Shown: positions 54,304 to 63,631 of the stretch, in pieces
Numbering within the stretch: position 1 is the stretch's first letter
Layout of the letters: each line of letters starts with the position of its first letter
Source: Sphingomonas gellani
Lineage (GTDB): Bacteria > Pseudomonadota > Alphaproteobacteria > Sphingomonadales > Sphingomonadaceae
Assembly (NCBI RefSeq): GCF_900110035.1
Contig: NZ_FOCF01000005.1
Coordinates: 287,357 to 351,356, forward strand
Direction: 5' to 3'
Length of the DNA stretch: 64,000 nt
Made by a program: the position numbers and the translations under genes
The notes under the pieces: generated by a model
What the model was told of the DNA's origin: nothing
Database searches by the model: none
Seen by the model: the letters and a program-made list of their open reading frames with translations, nothing else

Positions 54304-55733
54304 GGCAGGCCCCGGCCATCCTCGCGCTGTTGGCGCTTTCCGGCTGCGTGTCGGCGGGTCCGCGCGCCCCCGCGCCGTCGGCCGCCGCCGTCGCCCCGCC
54401 GCCCGGGTGGCGGACCACGCTGGCCCAGGGTGGCCCGATCGCGGCGGAATGGTGGAACGGCTTCGGCGACCCCGCGCTCGCCGCGCTGGTAGCCCGTGCG
54501 CTGGCCAACAACCCCGATGTGGAGATCGCGGCAGCGCGCGTTGACGAGGCGCGCGCGGCGGAGGCGCTGGCCCGCGCGCAGCTGTCGCCACAGGTCGGCG
54601 GCACGGTGCCGGAGACGCAGGGCCAGACGCTCAGCCCGCTCGGCACCCCCAGCCGTGCGTTCGGCGCGCAACCCGCCCTCACCGCCAGCTTCGACCTGGA
54701 CCTGTTCGGGCGGCTGCGGCTGGCGAGCCGGGCAGCGCGCGCGCAATTGCTGGCCAGCGAGGGTGCGCGCGATACGGTCCGCCTGGCGGTGGCGGCGTCG
54801 GCGGCCAGCGGTTACATCACGCTGCGTGCACTGGATGAGCGGCTGGCGATCGCGCGGCAGACGCTGGCGGCACGGGACGACGCGCTTCGCATCGCGCGGC
54901 GGCGGTTCGAAACCGGCTATTCCTCCCGCCTGGAATATCGCCAGGCGCAGGCCGAGTATCAGGCGACCGCGCAGTTGCTCCCCGCGGCGGAGCTGGCGAT
55001 CAGCCGGCAGGAGAATTCGTTGTCGGTGCTGACCGGCGATGCCCCCCGCGCGATCGCGCGCGGCCTGCCGCTGGATCGGATCGGTCGGCCTGCCATCCCG
55101 GCCGGATTGCCCGCCGACCTGCTCCGCCGCCGGCCCGACCTGTTCCAGGCAGAACAGACGCTGGTCGCCGCCGACCTGACGCTCGACAGCCAGCGCGCGG
55201 CGTTCCTGCCCAACCTGGCACTGACCGGCAATGTCGGCGTGGTGTTGTCGACCGCGCTGTCCAACCCGGTCGGTGTCTTCTCGCTTGGCGCAAGCGTGCT
55301 GGCGCCGATCTTCGACGGGGGCCGTTTGCGCGCGCAGGAGGCGGCGGCCACCGCGCGCCGCGACCAGGCGGCGTTTTCGTACCGGCGAACCGCGCTGACC
55401 GCCCTTCGCGAGGTCGACGACGCGCTCGCCGGTGTGCAGCGGAGCGGTGAACAGGCAAGCGCGCTGGAGCGACAGACCGCCGCCGCGAGCGGGGCGTTGC
55501 AGAACGCCACCAACCGCTATCGCGCCGGCTATTCCAGCTATCTCGAACAGCTCGATGCGCAGCGTAACCTGTTGAACGCGGAACTGACGCTGGTGCAGGC
55601 GCGCGCAGACAGGCTGACCAGCAACGTGGCGCTGTTCCAGGCGATGGGCGGCGGCTGGTCCCCGGCGGAGGTCAGCGCGACGGGGGGAGCGGCCCGGGCG
55701 GCTCCCCCGGTTCCTCGTCCAGCAGAACCCTGA
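54300..55733 (+). CDS. Outer-membrane efflux channel lipoprotein, NodT/TolC family
   Basis: Channel of the tripartite efflux system. The 477-aa product has a lipobox (LALSGC, Cys16) and two repeats of the OEP fold (ALARALANNPDVEIAAARVDEA and PDLFQAEQTLVAADLTLDSQ). GTG start overlaps the upstream stop (GTGA). Its last 62 bp overlap ccoS on the other strand. Confidence 0.92.
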   Translation: MRQAPAILALLALSGCVSAGPRAPAPSAAAVAPPPGWRTTLAQGGPIAAEWWNGFGDPALAALVARALANNPDVEIAAARVDEARAAEALARAQLSPQVGGTVPETQGQTLSPLGTPSRAFGAQPALTASFDLDLFGRLRLASRAARAQLLASEGARDTVRLAVAASAASGYITLRALDERLAIARQTLAARDDALRIARRRFETGYSSRLEYRQAQAEYQATAQLLPAAELAISRQENSLSVLTGDAPRAIARGLPLDRIGRPAIPAGLPADLLRRRPDLFQAEQTLVAADLTLDSQRAAFLPNLALTGNVGVVLSTALSNPVGVFSLGASVLAPIFDGGRLRAQEAAATARRDQAAFSYRRTALTALREVDDALAGVQRSGEQASALERQTAAASGALQNATNRYRAGYSSYLEQLDAQRNLLNAELTLVQARADRLTSNVALFQAMGGGWSPAEVSATGGAARAAPPVPRPAEP

Positions 55734-55848
55734 GCGCGGCGCCGTCCAGATCGTCGAACTGCCCGCTTCCCGCCGCCCAGAAGAACGCCGCCAGCCCGAG
55801 CAGGCCCAGCAACAGCGCGATCGGGATCAGGACACCGACGATGTTCAT
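55672..55848 (-). CDS. ccoS: cbb3 oxidase maturation protein CcoS
   Basis: Small membrane protein needed for heme and copper insertion into cbb3 oxidase. The 58-aa product is MNIVGVLIPIALLLGLLGLA, followed by AFFWAAGSGQFDDLDGAALR and a Pro/Glu-rich tail; the FWAxxSGQFDDLxxxxxR motif is a CcoS hallmark. ATG 55848 overlaps the ccoI stop (ATGA). The 3' 62 bp overlap the convergent efflux-channel gene. Confidence 0.93.
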   Translation of the reverse strand: MNIVGVLIPIALLLGLLGLAAFFWAAGSGQFDDLDGAALRVLLDEEPGEPPGPLPPSR

Positions 55849-58007
55849 CGCGCCGCACTCCTCAGACGCAGGGCGTTGGCGACCACGAGTATCGACGAAC
55901 CTGACATGGCCAGCGCCGCCACCAGTGGGGTGACCTGGCCCGCGATCGCCAGCGGCACCGCCAGGACGTTGTAGCCGATCGCCATCAGGAAATTCTGCCG
56001 CACGACCCGCATCGTTCGTCGTGCCGCGGCGACGGCCAACGGGACGGGCATTAGTCGATCACCGAAGAAGACCAGGTCGGCGGCCTGCCGCCCCACATCG
56101 CTCGCGGCGGCCGGCGCCATGCCGACAGATGCCCGCTTCAACGCGGGGCCATCGTTCAGGCCGTCGCCGACCATCAGCACGCGCCGCCCCGCCGCCTCCA
56201 GCCGCTCCACCGCCTCATGCTTGTCGGCCGGCGACATGCGGGCACGCGCGAACAGATTCAGCCGGCGCGCCAACCTCTCGACCACGGGCCAGCTGTCGCC
56301 CGACACGAACTGCGCTGACAGGCCCAGCCGCGCGATCCGCTGCACCGCCGCCACGGCGTCCGGCCGGACCGCATCGGCCAGCACGATCCGGTGAACGGCG
56401 CCGTCCGCCCAGGCGAAGCTGGTTTCCGACTGCGCGTCGGCATCCTCCGCTCCCGTTGTCGGTGTGGTCACGGCGGGACACACCCAGTCGCCGCGCCCCA
56501 GCCGCGCGGTTCGTCCGTCGACGATCCCCTCGACACCCCGGCCGACCACCTCCTTCAGCTCGCTCGCGATGGCAGGAGACACGCCATCGCCCTCCAGCGC
56601 GGTCGCGATCGCACGCGCCAACGGGTGGCGCGTCGCGAGCGCCAGCGCCAGCAGGGCCCGCCGATCCTCCTCCAGCACAGGAATACCGGACACCGGCTCC
56701 ATCCGGCCCAGCGTCACCGTGCCGGTCTTGTCCAGCAGCACGGTGTCCACCACCGCCAGCTTCTCCAGCGCAGCCCCGTCGCGGACCAGTACCCCGCGCC
56801 GCATCAGTGCGCCGGCCGCCACGACCTGCGCCACCGGCACCGCCAGCCCCAGCGCACATGGGCAGGTGATGATCAGCACCGCCACCGCGATCAGCAGGGC
56901 GTGGTGCCACCCCGCGCCGGCCACCAGCCAGCCGACCAGGCTGAGCGCCGCCAGCGTGTGGACGGCCGGCGCGTACAACCGCGACGCGCGGTCGGCGATG
57001 CGCACGTAGCGCGACTTGCCCTGCCCCGCCGCCTCCATCAGCCGCGCGATGTCGGCGATCACCGTGTCGGCCGCAGCGGCGGTGGCGCGAATCGTCAGCG
57101 GCGCGGTCAGGTTCATCGTGCCGGCCAGCACCGTCCCGCCGGGCGACACCGGTTCGGGTGCGCTCTCGCCCGTGACCAGGCTGCGGTCGGCATCGCTTTC
57201 ACCCTGTTCGACCACGCCGTCCACGCCGATCCGGTCGCCGGCCGCGACCAGGACGCGCATGCCCGGCTCCACCTCGGCCACCGCCATGCGCCGGACGGCG
57301 CCGTCGGCACCCAGCACCGCGACCTCTGCGGGCAGCCTGCGCAGCATCGCGGCGACGCTGTCCTGCGCCCGCTCCCGCATCGCCGAGTCGAGCAGCCGCC
57401 CGCCGAGCAGGAACGCGATCAGCATCACCGCGCCGTCGAAGTACGCGTGCGGGCCACCGGTCGCGGTTTCGAACAGGCTCATGCCGCTGGTCAGCGCGAT
57501 GCCGATGGTGATCGGCACGTCCATGTTGGTGCGACCGTGGCGTACCGCGGTCCACGCGCTCTCGAAAAAGGGTCGGCCGGCATAGGCGATCGCCGGCAGG
57601 GCGATCAGTGCCGACAACCAGTGGAACATCTGTCGCGTTGCCCCGTCGGCACCCGACCAGACCGACACCGACAAGAGCATCACGTTCATCGCCGCGAATG
57701 CCGACACCGCCAGCGCCTTCGCCAGTCGGCGGCTCTCGCGCCGCGCCGGCGACTCCGATGCTTCGGCGAACAGATGTGCGGTGAACCCCAGCCGCGCGAC
57801 CGCCGCGATCAGCGCTTCGTCGTCCAATGCGGCATCATGGTCGATGCGCAGACGCTTGCTGGTGAAATTGACCCGTGCGGCCACGACCCCCTGCATAGTA
57901 CGCAGGCCGCCCTCGATCTTGGCGATGCATCCGGCGCAGCGCATGCCCTCCACCACCAGTTCGGTCGTGGAACCGGCGGCGGCACGCACCGGGGTCAGAG
58001 CGTTCAC
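55845..58007 (-). CDS. ccoI: Copper-exporting P-type ATPase CcoI/FixI
   Basis: Supplies copper to cbb3 oxidase. The 720-aa product has an N-terminal heavy-metal domain with GMRCAGC (Cys24, Cys27), membrane motif CPC (382-384), phosphorylated Asp426 in DKTGT and GDGLND. Lacks a second metal-binding domain. Overlaps ccoH and ccoS by ATGA. Confidence 0.94.
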   Translation of the reverse strand: MNALTPVRAAAGSTTELVVEGMRCAGCIAKIEGGLRTMQGVVAARVNFTSKRLRIDHDAALDDEALIAAVARLGFTAHLFAEASESPARRESRRLAKALAVSAFAAMNVMLLSVSVWSGADGATRQMFHWLSALIALPAIAYAGRPFFESAWTAVRHGRTNMDVPITIGIALTSGMSLFETATGGPHAYFDGAVMLIAFLLGGRLLDSAMRERAQDSVAAMLRRLPAEVAVLGADGAVRRMAVAEVEPGMRVLVAAGDRIGVDGVVEQGESDADRSLVTGESAPEPVSPGGTVLAGTMNLTAPLTIRATAAAADTVIADIARLMEAAGQGKSRYVRIADRASRLYAPAVHTLAALSLVGWLVAGAGWHHALLIAVAVLIITCPCALGLAVPVAQVVAAGALMRRGVLVRDGAALEKLAVVDTVLLDKTGTVTLGRMEPVSGIPVLEEDRRALLALALATRHPLARAIATALEGDGVSPAIASELKEVVGRGVEGIVDGRTARLGRGDWVCPAVTTPTTGAEDADAQSETSFAWADGAVHRIVLADAVRPDAVAAVQRIARLGLSAQFVSGDSWPVVERLARRLNLFARARMSPADKHEAVERLEAAGRRVLMVGDGLNDGPALKRASVGMAPAAASDVGRQAADLVFFGDRLMPVPLAVAAARRTMRVVRQNFLMAIGYNVLAVPLAIAGQVTPLVAALAMSGSSILVVANALRLRSAAR

Positions 58008-58477
58008 AAGCGCACGTCCTGCTCGAACCGTGCGTCGCGCGCGCCCGACCGCGCCTCGATCCTCAGCCGCCAGCGGCCAGGCGGCAGCGCGTGCGGCGCC
58101 GCATAGCGACCGCCCCCCGTCCCCTGCAGCGTAAAGGCACGCCCCGGCAGGCGCCCCAGCGGATGCTCTGCCTCCACCGCCACCAGCGCACCGTCGATCG
58201 GACCGGCGGGACCGGACAGACGCACGGTCAGCTCGCCGTCATTCTCCTCCTTCGCCTCCGCGCGCCAGCCCAGCCGCGCCTGCGCCCGCGCTTCGCCCAG
58301 CCAGGCGTTGAACCGCTGGCTGGCGACATAGCTGTTCTCCACCACCACGCCGCCGAACGTGCGGGAGGCCTCGGTCGCCATCAGCATGTTGACCGCGATC
58401 ACCACGCCGAAGAACGCGACCATGACCCCCGTCATGTGCCAGCCGGTGAACCCCCGGCCCATCGATGCACCCTTCAT
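58004..58477 (-). CDS. ccoH: cbb3 accessory protein CcoH/FixH
   Basis: Membrane-anchored assembly factor. The 157-aa product has one membrane helix (GWHMTGVMVAFFGVVIAVNM) and a periplasmic beta domain (ENSYVASQRFNAWL, family motif). ATG 58477 behind a strong GGAGGTG; overlaps the ccoG stop. Confidence 0.93.
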   Translation of the reverse strand: MKGASMGRGFTGWHMTGVMVAFFGVVIAVNMLMATEASRTFGGVVVENSYVASQRFNAWLGEARAQARLGWRAEAKEENDGELTVRLSGPAGPIDGALVAVEAEHPLGRLPGRAFTLQGTGGGRYAAPHALPPGRWRLRIEARSGARDARFEQDVRL

Positions 58478-59997
58478 TGCGCCACCTCCGGCCGTTCGAA
58501 AAAGCTGGTGTCGGTCGCCTCCCCGCCCTCGGCATCCAGGGCCCGCACGGTGAAGGTCATGTCGGCGCGCGGCGCACCCGCCGCGTCGGCGGCGACGAAC
58601 ATCTGCGCCTTCGCCACCTTGTCCGGCTCGACCCGCAGCCGGACGCTGCGCCCGGCGCCCGTACGTTCGCCATGTTCGTCCCACAATATGCCGGGCGCGC
58701 CGGCGATCGACACCTCCACCAGTCGCGGGCGAGCCTCCATGTTGCGGATCTTGACCTGATAGGTGTTGCGGATCGTCCCGTCCGACAAACGCACCCATAG
58801 CGGGTTGCGCGTCTGATTGACGCTGATCCCCAGATGCGTGCGCGTGCCCAGCGACACCAGCATGAACAGGCCCAGCGCCGACCAGATCGCCAGGTAGGCG
58901 AGCATGCGCGGCCGCAACAGCCGCTTCAGCGGCGGCATGGCTGCCGCGCCGGCGTGCTCCGCGCGCGCGTCCAGTTCGGTGGTGTAACCGATCAGCTTCG
59001 TCGGCCGGCCGATCCGCCGCATGGTGTCGTCGCACGCGTCGATGCACAGGCCGCAGGTGATGCAGCCGATCTGCGGCCCCTCCCGAATGTCGATGCCGGT
59101 CGGGCACACCGCGACGCAGGCATTGCAATCGATACAGTCGCCGACCAGCCGATCCGCGACTGCCGGACGCTCCGCCAGCTGGAGAAGCGACGTGGCCGCG
59201 TCCAGCCGTTCCGGTACCGGATGGTCGACCTTGGCGCGCTTCAACCCGCGCGTCCGCGGCTCTCCGCGCCAGAACCGGTAAGTGACGGTCAGCGACCGCT
59301 CGTCCATCATCGCCGCCTGGATACGGGGCCAGGGGCACATGAACTGGCACACCTGTTCCCGCATCAGGCCACCCAGCAGATAGGTCGTCCAGGTCAGCAC
59401 CGCGACCGTGGCATAGGCGACCAGCGGCGCCTCCCCGTGGACGAAGGCCCGTGCCAGTGCCGGCGCATCCGCGAAGTAGAAGATCCACGCCCCGCCGGTG
59501 ACCATGCCGATGGCGATCCACGCGGCGTGCTTGGCGGTGCGACGCGCCACCTTGTTCAGCGTCCAGCGGCTTTTCTCCAGCCGGATCTGCGCATTGCGGT
59601 CGCCTTCTATCCAGCGTTCGACATGCTGGAACAGGTCGGTCCACACCGTCTGCGGACAGGCATAGCCGCACCATGCGCGCCCCACCGCCGATGTGACCAG
59701 GAACAGCCCGATCGCCGCCATCACCAGCAGACCCGCGACGTAGTAGAATTCGTGCGGCCAGATCTCGATGGAGAACATGTAGAAGCGCCGGTGCGCCAGA
59801 TCGACCAGCACGGCCTGATCCGGCGCATAGGGGCCGCGATCCCAGCGCACCCACGGCGTCACATAATAGACCAGCAACGTCAGCGCCAATGTCGCCCATT
59901 TGAACCGCCGGAACGGTCCGGTGACCGCCTTCGGAAAGATCTTCCGCCGCGCCTCGAACAGGCGCGGCGGAGAGACGAGGTCGTTGGGGTGGGACAT
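58474..59997 (-). CDS. ccoG: cbb3 accessory iron-sulfur protein CcoG/FixG
   Basis: Reductase-like membrane protein with two [4Fe-4S] clusters, needed for copper delivery to the oxidase. The 507-aa product has several membrane helices, CGYACPQTVW, CQFMCPWPRIQ and the ferredoxin motif CIDCNACVAVCPTGIDIR with CITCGLCIDACD. ATG 59997 preferred over an upstream start that overlaps ccoP; the ribosome-binding site is weak. Confidence 0.94.
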   Translation of the reverse strand: MSHPNDLVSPPRLFEARRKIFPKAVTGPFRRFKWATLALTLLVYYVTPWVRWDRGPYAPDQAVLVDLAHRRFYMFSIEIWPHEFYYVAGLLVMAAIGLFLVTSAVGRAWCGYACPQTVWTDLFQHVERWIEGDRNAQIRLEKSRWTLNKVARRTAKHAAWIAIGMVTGGAWIFYFADAPALARAFVHGEAPLVAYATVAVLTWTTYLLGGLMREQVCQFMCPWPRIQAAMMDERSLTVTYRFWRGEPRTRGLKRAKVDHPVPERLDAATSLLQLAERPAVADRLVGDCIDCNACVAVCPTGIDIREGPQIGCITCGLCIDACDDTMRRIGRPTKLIGYTTELDARAEHAGAAAMPPLKRLLRPRMLAYLAIWSALGLFMLVSLGTRTHLGISVNQTRNPLWVRLSDGTIRNTYQVKIRNMEARPRLVEVSIAGAPGILWDEHGERTGAGRSVRLRVEPDKVAKAQMFVAADAAGAPRADMTFTVRALDAEGGEATDTSFFERPEVAQ

Positions 59998-60022
59998 GAC
60001 GCGCGGAACTTCGTGCTGGGTG

Positions 60023-60964
60023 TTACTTCCCCGTGGCGCCTGGCGCTGCCGCCGGTTTTCCCGAGGTGTCGCCGACATTTACCGGCGCGGAGGACTCACC
60101 ACCACCGAGGGAATGTACATAGGCGGCGAGCATCTTGATCGTCAGCGGATCGAGCTGCTTGCCCCAGGCCGGCATGATGCCGCCATGCGCGTTGGTGATC
60201 GTGTCGGTCAGGCTGTCGCGGTCGCCACCGTACAGCCAGATGCTGTCGTTCAGCCGGGGCGCACCGACGGTCCGGTTACCCTCGCCCTTTTCGCCGTGAC
60301 ACACCGCGCAATTGGCGGCGAACAGTTCGCGCCCGCGCATGGCGGACTGGCTGCCCCCCTCCTGATGCGAGATGTAGCGGACATAGGACACCGCATCCTG
60401 CACCTGCTCGGGCGTCAGCACGCCGTCGCGGCCGAACGCCGGCATCTGCGACTGGCGCGTGTCGTCGTCGCCCGGCTGACGGATACCGTGGATCAGCGTC
60501 TGCTGGATGTCGGTCAGCGTGCCGCCCCACAGCCAGTCGTCGTCGTTCAGGTTGGGATAGCCCTTGCTCCCCGCGGCGCCCGCCCCGTGGCACGCGGCAC
60601 AGTGCACCTTGAACGCGGACCGTCCGCCCTCCTCCGCCGCAGCCAGCAACTGGGGATTGGCGGGCAGCGACTCGATCGGCGTCACCGCCAAGGCACGCAT
60701 GATGGGTCGGCGGCGCACCTGCTCGCCCTTCATCTCGCGATCCAGGTCGCCGTGGCTGGTCCAGCCCAGCACGCCGGCCGTCGCCCGGCTGACCAGCGGC
60801 CATGCGGGATAGGCGATGCAATACCCGATCGCGAAGACGATCGTGGCGTAGAAGGTGACCAGCCACCAGCGGGGCATGGGCGTGTCGAGTTCCTCGATCC
60901 CGTCCCATTCATGGCCGACCGTCTGTGTGCCGGTCTTTTCGTCGATGCGCTTGTTCTCAGCCAT
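60023..60964 (-). CDS. ccoP: cbb3 oxidase subunit III, diheme cytochrome c CcoP
   Basis: Electron-input subunit. The 313-aa product has an N-terminal membrane helix (WLVTFYATIVFAIGYCIAY), then two CxxCH sites, CAACHGAG and CAVCHGEKGEG, with distal Met ligands in MPAFG and MPAWG. ATG 60964 follows GAGGACGGG and overlaps the ccoQ stop by 8 bp. Confidence 0.95.
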   Translation of the reverse strand: MAENKRIDEKTGTQTVGHEWDGIEELDTPMPRWWLVTFYATIVFAIGYCIAYPAWPLVSRATAGVLGWTSHGDLDREMKGEQVRRRPIMRALAVTPIESLPANPQLLAAAEEGGRSAFKVHCAACHGAGAAGSKGYPNLNDDDWLWGGTLTDIQQTLIHGIRQPGDDDTRQSQMPAFGRDGVLTPEQVQDAVSYVRYISHQEGGSQSAMRGRELFAANCAVCHGEKGEGNRTVGAPRLNDSIWLYGGDRDSLTDTITNAHGGIMPAWGKQLDPLTIKMLAAYVHSLGGGESSAPVNVGDTSGKPAAAPGATGK

Positions 60965-61121
60965 CGATCCCGTCCTCTTTCTCGAAGATGCTGGTCGCGG
61001 CGCGCTGGTGCGAGCGCCGGGCGGCCGGCAGGAAGGTCCAGCCGACAAAGGTGGTGAACAGCACGCCCATCATGACGAGCCCCCAACTGTCGGCCAGGTG
61101 GCGCAGCGTGTCGTAGCTCAT
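60957..61121 (-). CDS. ccoQ: cbb3 oxidase small subunit CcoQ
   Basis: Stabilises the cbb3 complex. The 54-aa product [20 protein letters not shown] continues into [18 protein letters not shown], one membrane helix and a polar tail (EKEDGIDG). Start overlaps the ccoO stop (ATGA) and its stop overlaps ccoP. Confidence 0.93.
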   Translation of the reverse strand: MSYDTLRHLADSWGLVMMGVLFTTFVGWTFLPAARRSHQRAATSIFEKEDGIDG

Positions 61122-61852
61122 TGCGCCTGCTCCCGCGCGGCGGCCGCCTTGAAGTCGACCTGCGTGCCCAGCCCTTGCAGATACGCGATCAGCGCATCCA
61201 TTTCGGTCAGGCGACCCGGATTGCCGTCGAAGTCGCGCGCCTGCGCCTTGGGATAACGCTTCTGCAGGTCGGCGGCGTCGCCGTCCGGCGTTCCTTGCGC
61301 GACCATGTCCGCCTCCGCCTTCGCGATTTCGGCGTCGGAGTACGGCACGCCCTCATGACGCAGCGTCTTCAGGTGGTCGCCGATCCCGGTCGGGTCGAGG
61401 TCGCGCTGGGCCAGGAAGGCGTAGGGCGGCATGATCGATTCCGGGACCACGGACCGCGGGTCCTTCAGATGCTGGGCATGCCATTCGTCCGAATAGCGCC
61501 CGCCGACACGGGCAAGGTCGGGTCCGGTACGCTCCGACCCCCATTGGAACGGGTGGTCGAACATGCTTTCCGCCGCCAGGCTGTAGTGCCCATACCGCTC
61601 CGTTTCGTCACGGAACGGGCGGATCATCTGGCTGTGGCAGCTGTAGCAGCCCTCGCGGATGTAGATGTTGCGCCCTGCCAGCTCCAGCGGGGTGTAGGGG
61701 CGAACCCCCTCCACCTTTTCCACCGTGGACTGGATCCAGAACAGGGGTGCGATCTCCACGATGCCGCCAATCGCTACGGTGACGAGGGCAAGCACGCCGA
61801 GCAGCGTGACGTTGCGCTCGATCTTCTTGTGGCCCTGGTAAAGGCTGGCCAT
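61118..61852 (-). CDS. ccoO: cbb3 oxidase subunit II, monoheme cytochrome c CcoO
   Basis: The 244-aa product has an N-terminal membrane helix, the heme site CYSCHSQM and the family block [19 protein letters not shown] followed by [13 protein letters not shown]; the Met axial ligand is probably in SIMPPYAF. It lies 14 bp downstream of ccoN. Confidence 0.96.
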   Translation of the reverse strand: MASLYQGHKKIERNVTLLGVLALVTVAIGGIVEIAPLFWIQSTVEKVEGVRPYTPLELAGRNIYIREGCYSCHSQMIRPFRDETERYGHYSLAAESMFDHPFQWGSERTGPDLARVGGRYSDEWHAQHLKDPRSVVPESIMPPYAFLAQRDLDPTGIGDHLKTLRHEGVPYSDAEIAKAEADMVAQGTPDGDAADLQKRYPKAQARDFDGNPGRLTEMDALIAYLQGLGTQVDFKAAAAREQAQ

Positions 61853-61866
61853 GACGTGCGGCCTCC

Positions 61867-63549
61867 TTATTCGGCGGCGGCGATGGCGCCGCCCTTTGCG
61901 GAAGTGAAGGGCGTGGCCGGCCGGTCACGCTCGGGGTCGTAGGGCGCGCTGCTCATCGACGCCTCGTTGCGCAGCTTGCCGGCGATGGTCATCCAGACGT
62001 TCCAGACCATGAACAGCGCGCCGGTAAAGTAGAGCAGGCCGCCGCCGATGCGGATCACGTAATAGGGGTGCATCGCTGCGACGACTTCGGCGAACGAATA
62101 GACCAGGTACCCGTCGTCACCATATTCGCGCCACATCAACCCCTGGGTGATGCCCGCCACCCACATCGACGCGGCGTACAGCACGATGCCCAGCGTCGCG
62201 CACCAGAAGTGCCAGTTGACCATGCGCAGCGAGTAAAGCCGTTCACGTCCCCACAGGCGCGGCACCATGTAGTAGATCGCGCCAAAGGTGATCATGCCGT
62301 TCCAGCCCAGCGCACCCGAATGGACGTGGCCGATGGTCCAGTTGGTGTAGTGGGAGAGCGAGTTGACGCTCTTCACCGACATCATCGGCCCCTCGAACGT
62401 GCTCATCCCGTAAAAGGCGAGCGCGAACACCATCATGCGGATGATCGGGTCGGTGCGGACCTTGTCCCATGCCCCGTTCAGGGTCATCAGGCCGTTGATC
62501 ATGCCGCCCCAGCTTGGCATCCACAGCATGACCGAGAACACCATGCCCAGCGTCTGCGCCCAGTCGGGCAGCGCGGTGTAGTGCAGGTGGTGCGGCCCCG
62601 CCCAGATGTATAGGAAGATCAGCGACCAGAAGTGGATGATCGACAGGCGATAGCTGTAGATCGGGCGCTCAGCCTGCTTGGGCACGAAATAGTACATCAT
62701 GCCCAGGAAGCCGGCGGTCAGGAAAAAGCCGACGGCGTTGTGGCCGTACCACCACTGGGTCAACGCGTCCTGCACGCCGGAGAACAGCGAATAGGACTTC
62801 GACCCGAGCAGCGTCACCGGCAGCGACAGGTTGTTCACCACGTGCAGCATGGCAACCGTGATGATGAAGCCGAGGTAGAACCAGTTGGCGACGTAGATGT
62901 GCGGCTCGGACCGCTTGATGATCGTGCCGACGAACACCGCCAGATAGCTGACCCAGACCACCGTCAGCCAGATGTCGACATACCATTCCGGCTCCGCATA
63001 TTCCCGGCCCTCGGTGATGCCCAGGATGTAGCCGGTCGCCGCAAGGACGATGAACAGCTGGTACCCCCAGAACACGAAGCGGGCGAGCGCCGGAAAGGCC
63101 AGTCGCGCACGGCACGTCCGCTGCACCACGTAGAAGCTGGTCGCGATCAGCGCATTGCCGCCGAACGCGAAGATCACCGCCGACGTGTGCAGCGGCCGCA
63201 ACCGCCCGAAGGTGGTGTATTCGAAGTTCAGGTTCAGCAGCGGGAACGCCAGCTGCGACGCGACCACGATCCCGACCAGGAAACCGACCACGCCCCAGAA
63301 TACGGTCGCGATCACGCCCCAGCGGATCACATCGTCATAATAGCGGTCGGACCGCACGGCGACACCAGCGTGGCCGGCCAGCACCCTGGACCCCCGGCTG
63401 GCGCTGGCGATCGCGGCGCACATGGCGGCCGCCGCGACGATCCCCATCTGGATCGCAAAGGCATGATCCGCGGTCAGCACCGCGGCGACAAGTGCGAGGA
63501 AACCGGCCAGCAGCCAGGCCCCCACCGTAGCTAGAACAGTATCGTCCAT
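61867..63549 (-). CDS. ccoN: cbb3 oxidase catalytic subunit I CcoN
   Basis: High-affinity terminal oxidase core with about 14 helices carrying heme b, heme b3 and CuB. The 560-aa product shows [43 protein letters not shown] (CuB His), [19 protein letters not shown] and [15 protein letters not shown] 63549 chosen behind GTGGGG; the longer frame adds an Arg/Gly-rich piece. It begins the eight-gene cco operon. Confidence 0.96.
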   Translation of the reverse strand: MDDTVLATVGAWLLAGFLALVAAVLTADHAFAIQMGIVAAAAMCAAIASASRGSRVLAGHAGVAVRSDRYYDDVIRWGVIATVFWGVVGFLVGIVVASQLAFPLLNLNFEYTTFGRLRPLHTSAVIFAFGGNALIATSFYVVQRTCRARLAFPALARFVFWGYQLFIVLAATGYILGITEGREYAEPEWYVDIWLTVVWVSYLAVFVGTIIKRSEPHIYVANWFYLGFIITVAMLHVVNNLSLPVTLLGSKSYSLFSGVQDALTQWWYGHNAVGFFLTAGFLGMMYYFVPKQAERPIYSYRLSIIHFWSLIFLYIWAGPHHLHYTALPDWAQTLGMVFSVMLWMPSWGGMINGLMTLNGAWDKVRTDPIIRMMVFALAFYGMSTFEGPMMSVKSVNSLSHYTNWTIGHVHSGALGWNGMITFGAIYYMVPRLWGRERLYSLRMVNWHFWCATLGIVLYAASMWVAGITQGLMWREYGDDGYLVYSFAEVVAAMHPYYVIRIGGGLLYFTGALFMVWNVWMTIAGKLRNEASMSSAPYDPERDRPATPFTSAKGGAIAAAE

Positions 63550-63606
63550 GGTTCCCCACCATTGATCGGATGGTTGAAGCACTCCCCCGCCCCGGGCTCG
63601 CGCACC

Positions 63607-63620
63607 TTGATCGTCGTCAA
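63607..63620 (-). promoter_or_regulatory. FNR/FixK-type box upstream of ccoN
   Basis: Plus strand reads TTGAT-CGTC-GTCAA; consensus is TTGAT-N4-ATCAA, so one base differs. Located between the hemA stop (63632) and ccoN start, its centre about 64 bp from the ccoN ATG, a suitable place for activation under low oxygen. Confidence 0.6.
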
Positions 63621-63631
63621 AAACTCCGCGC

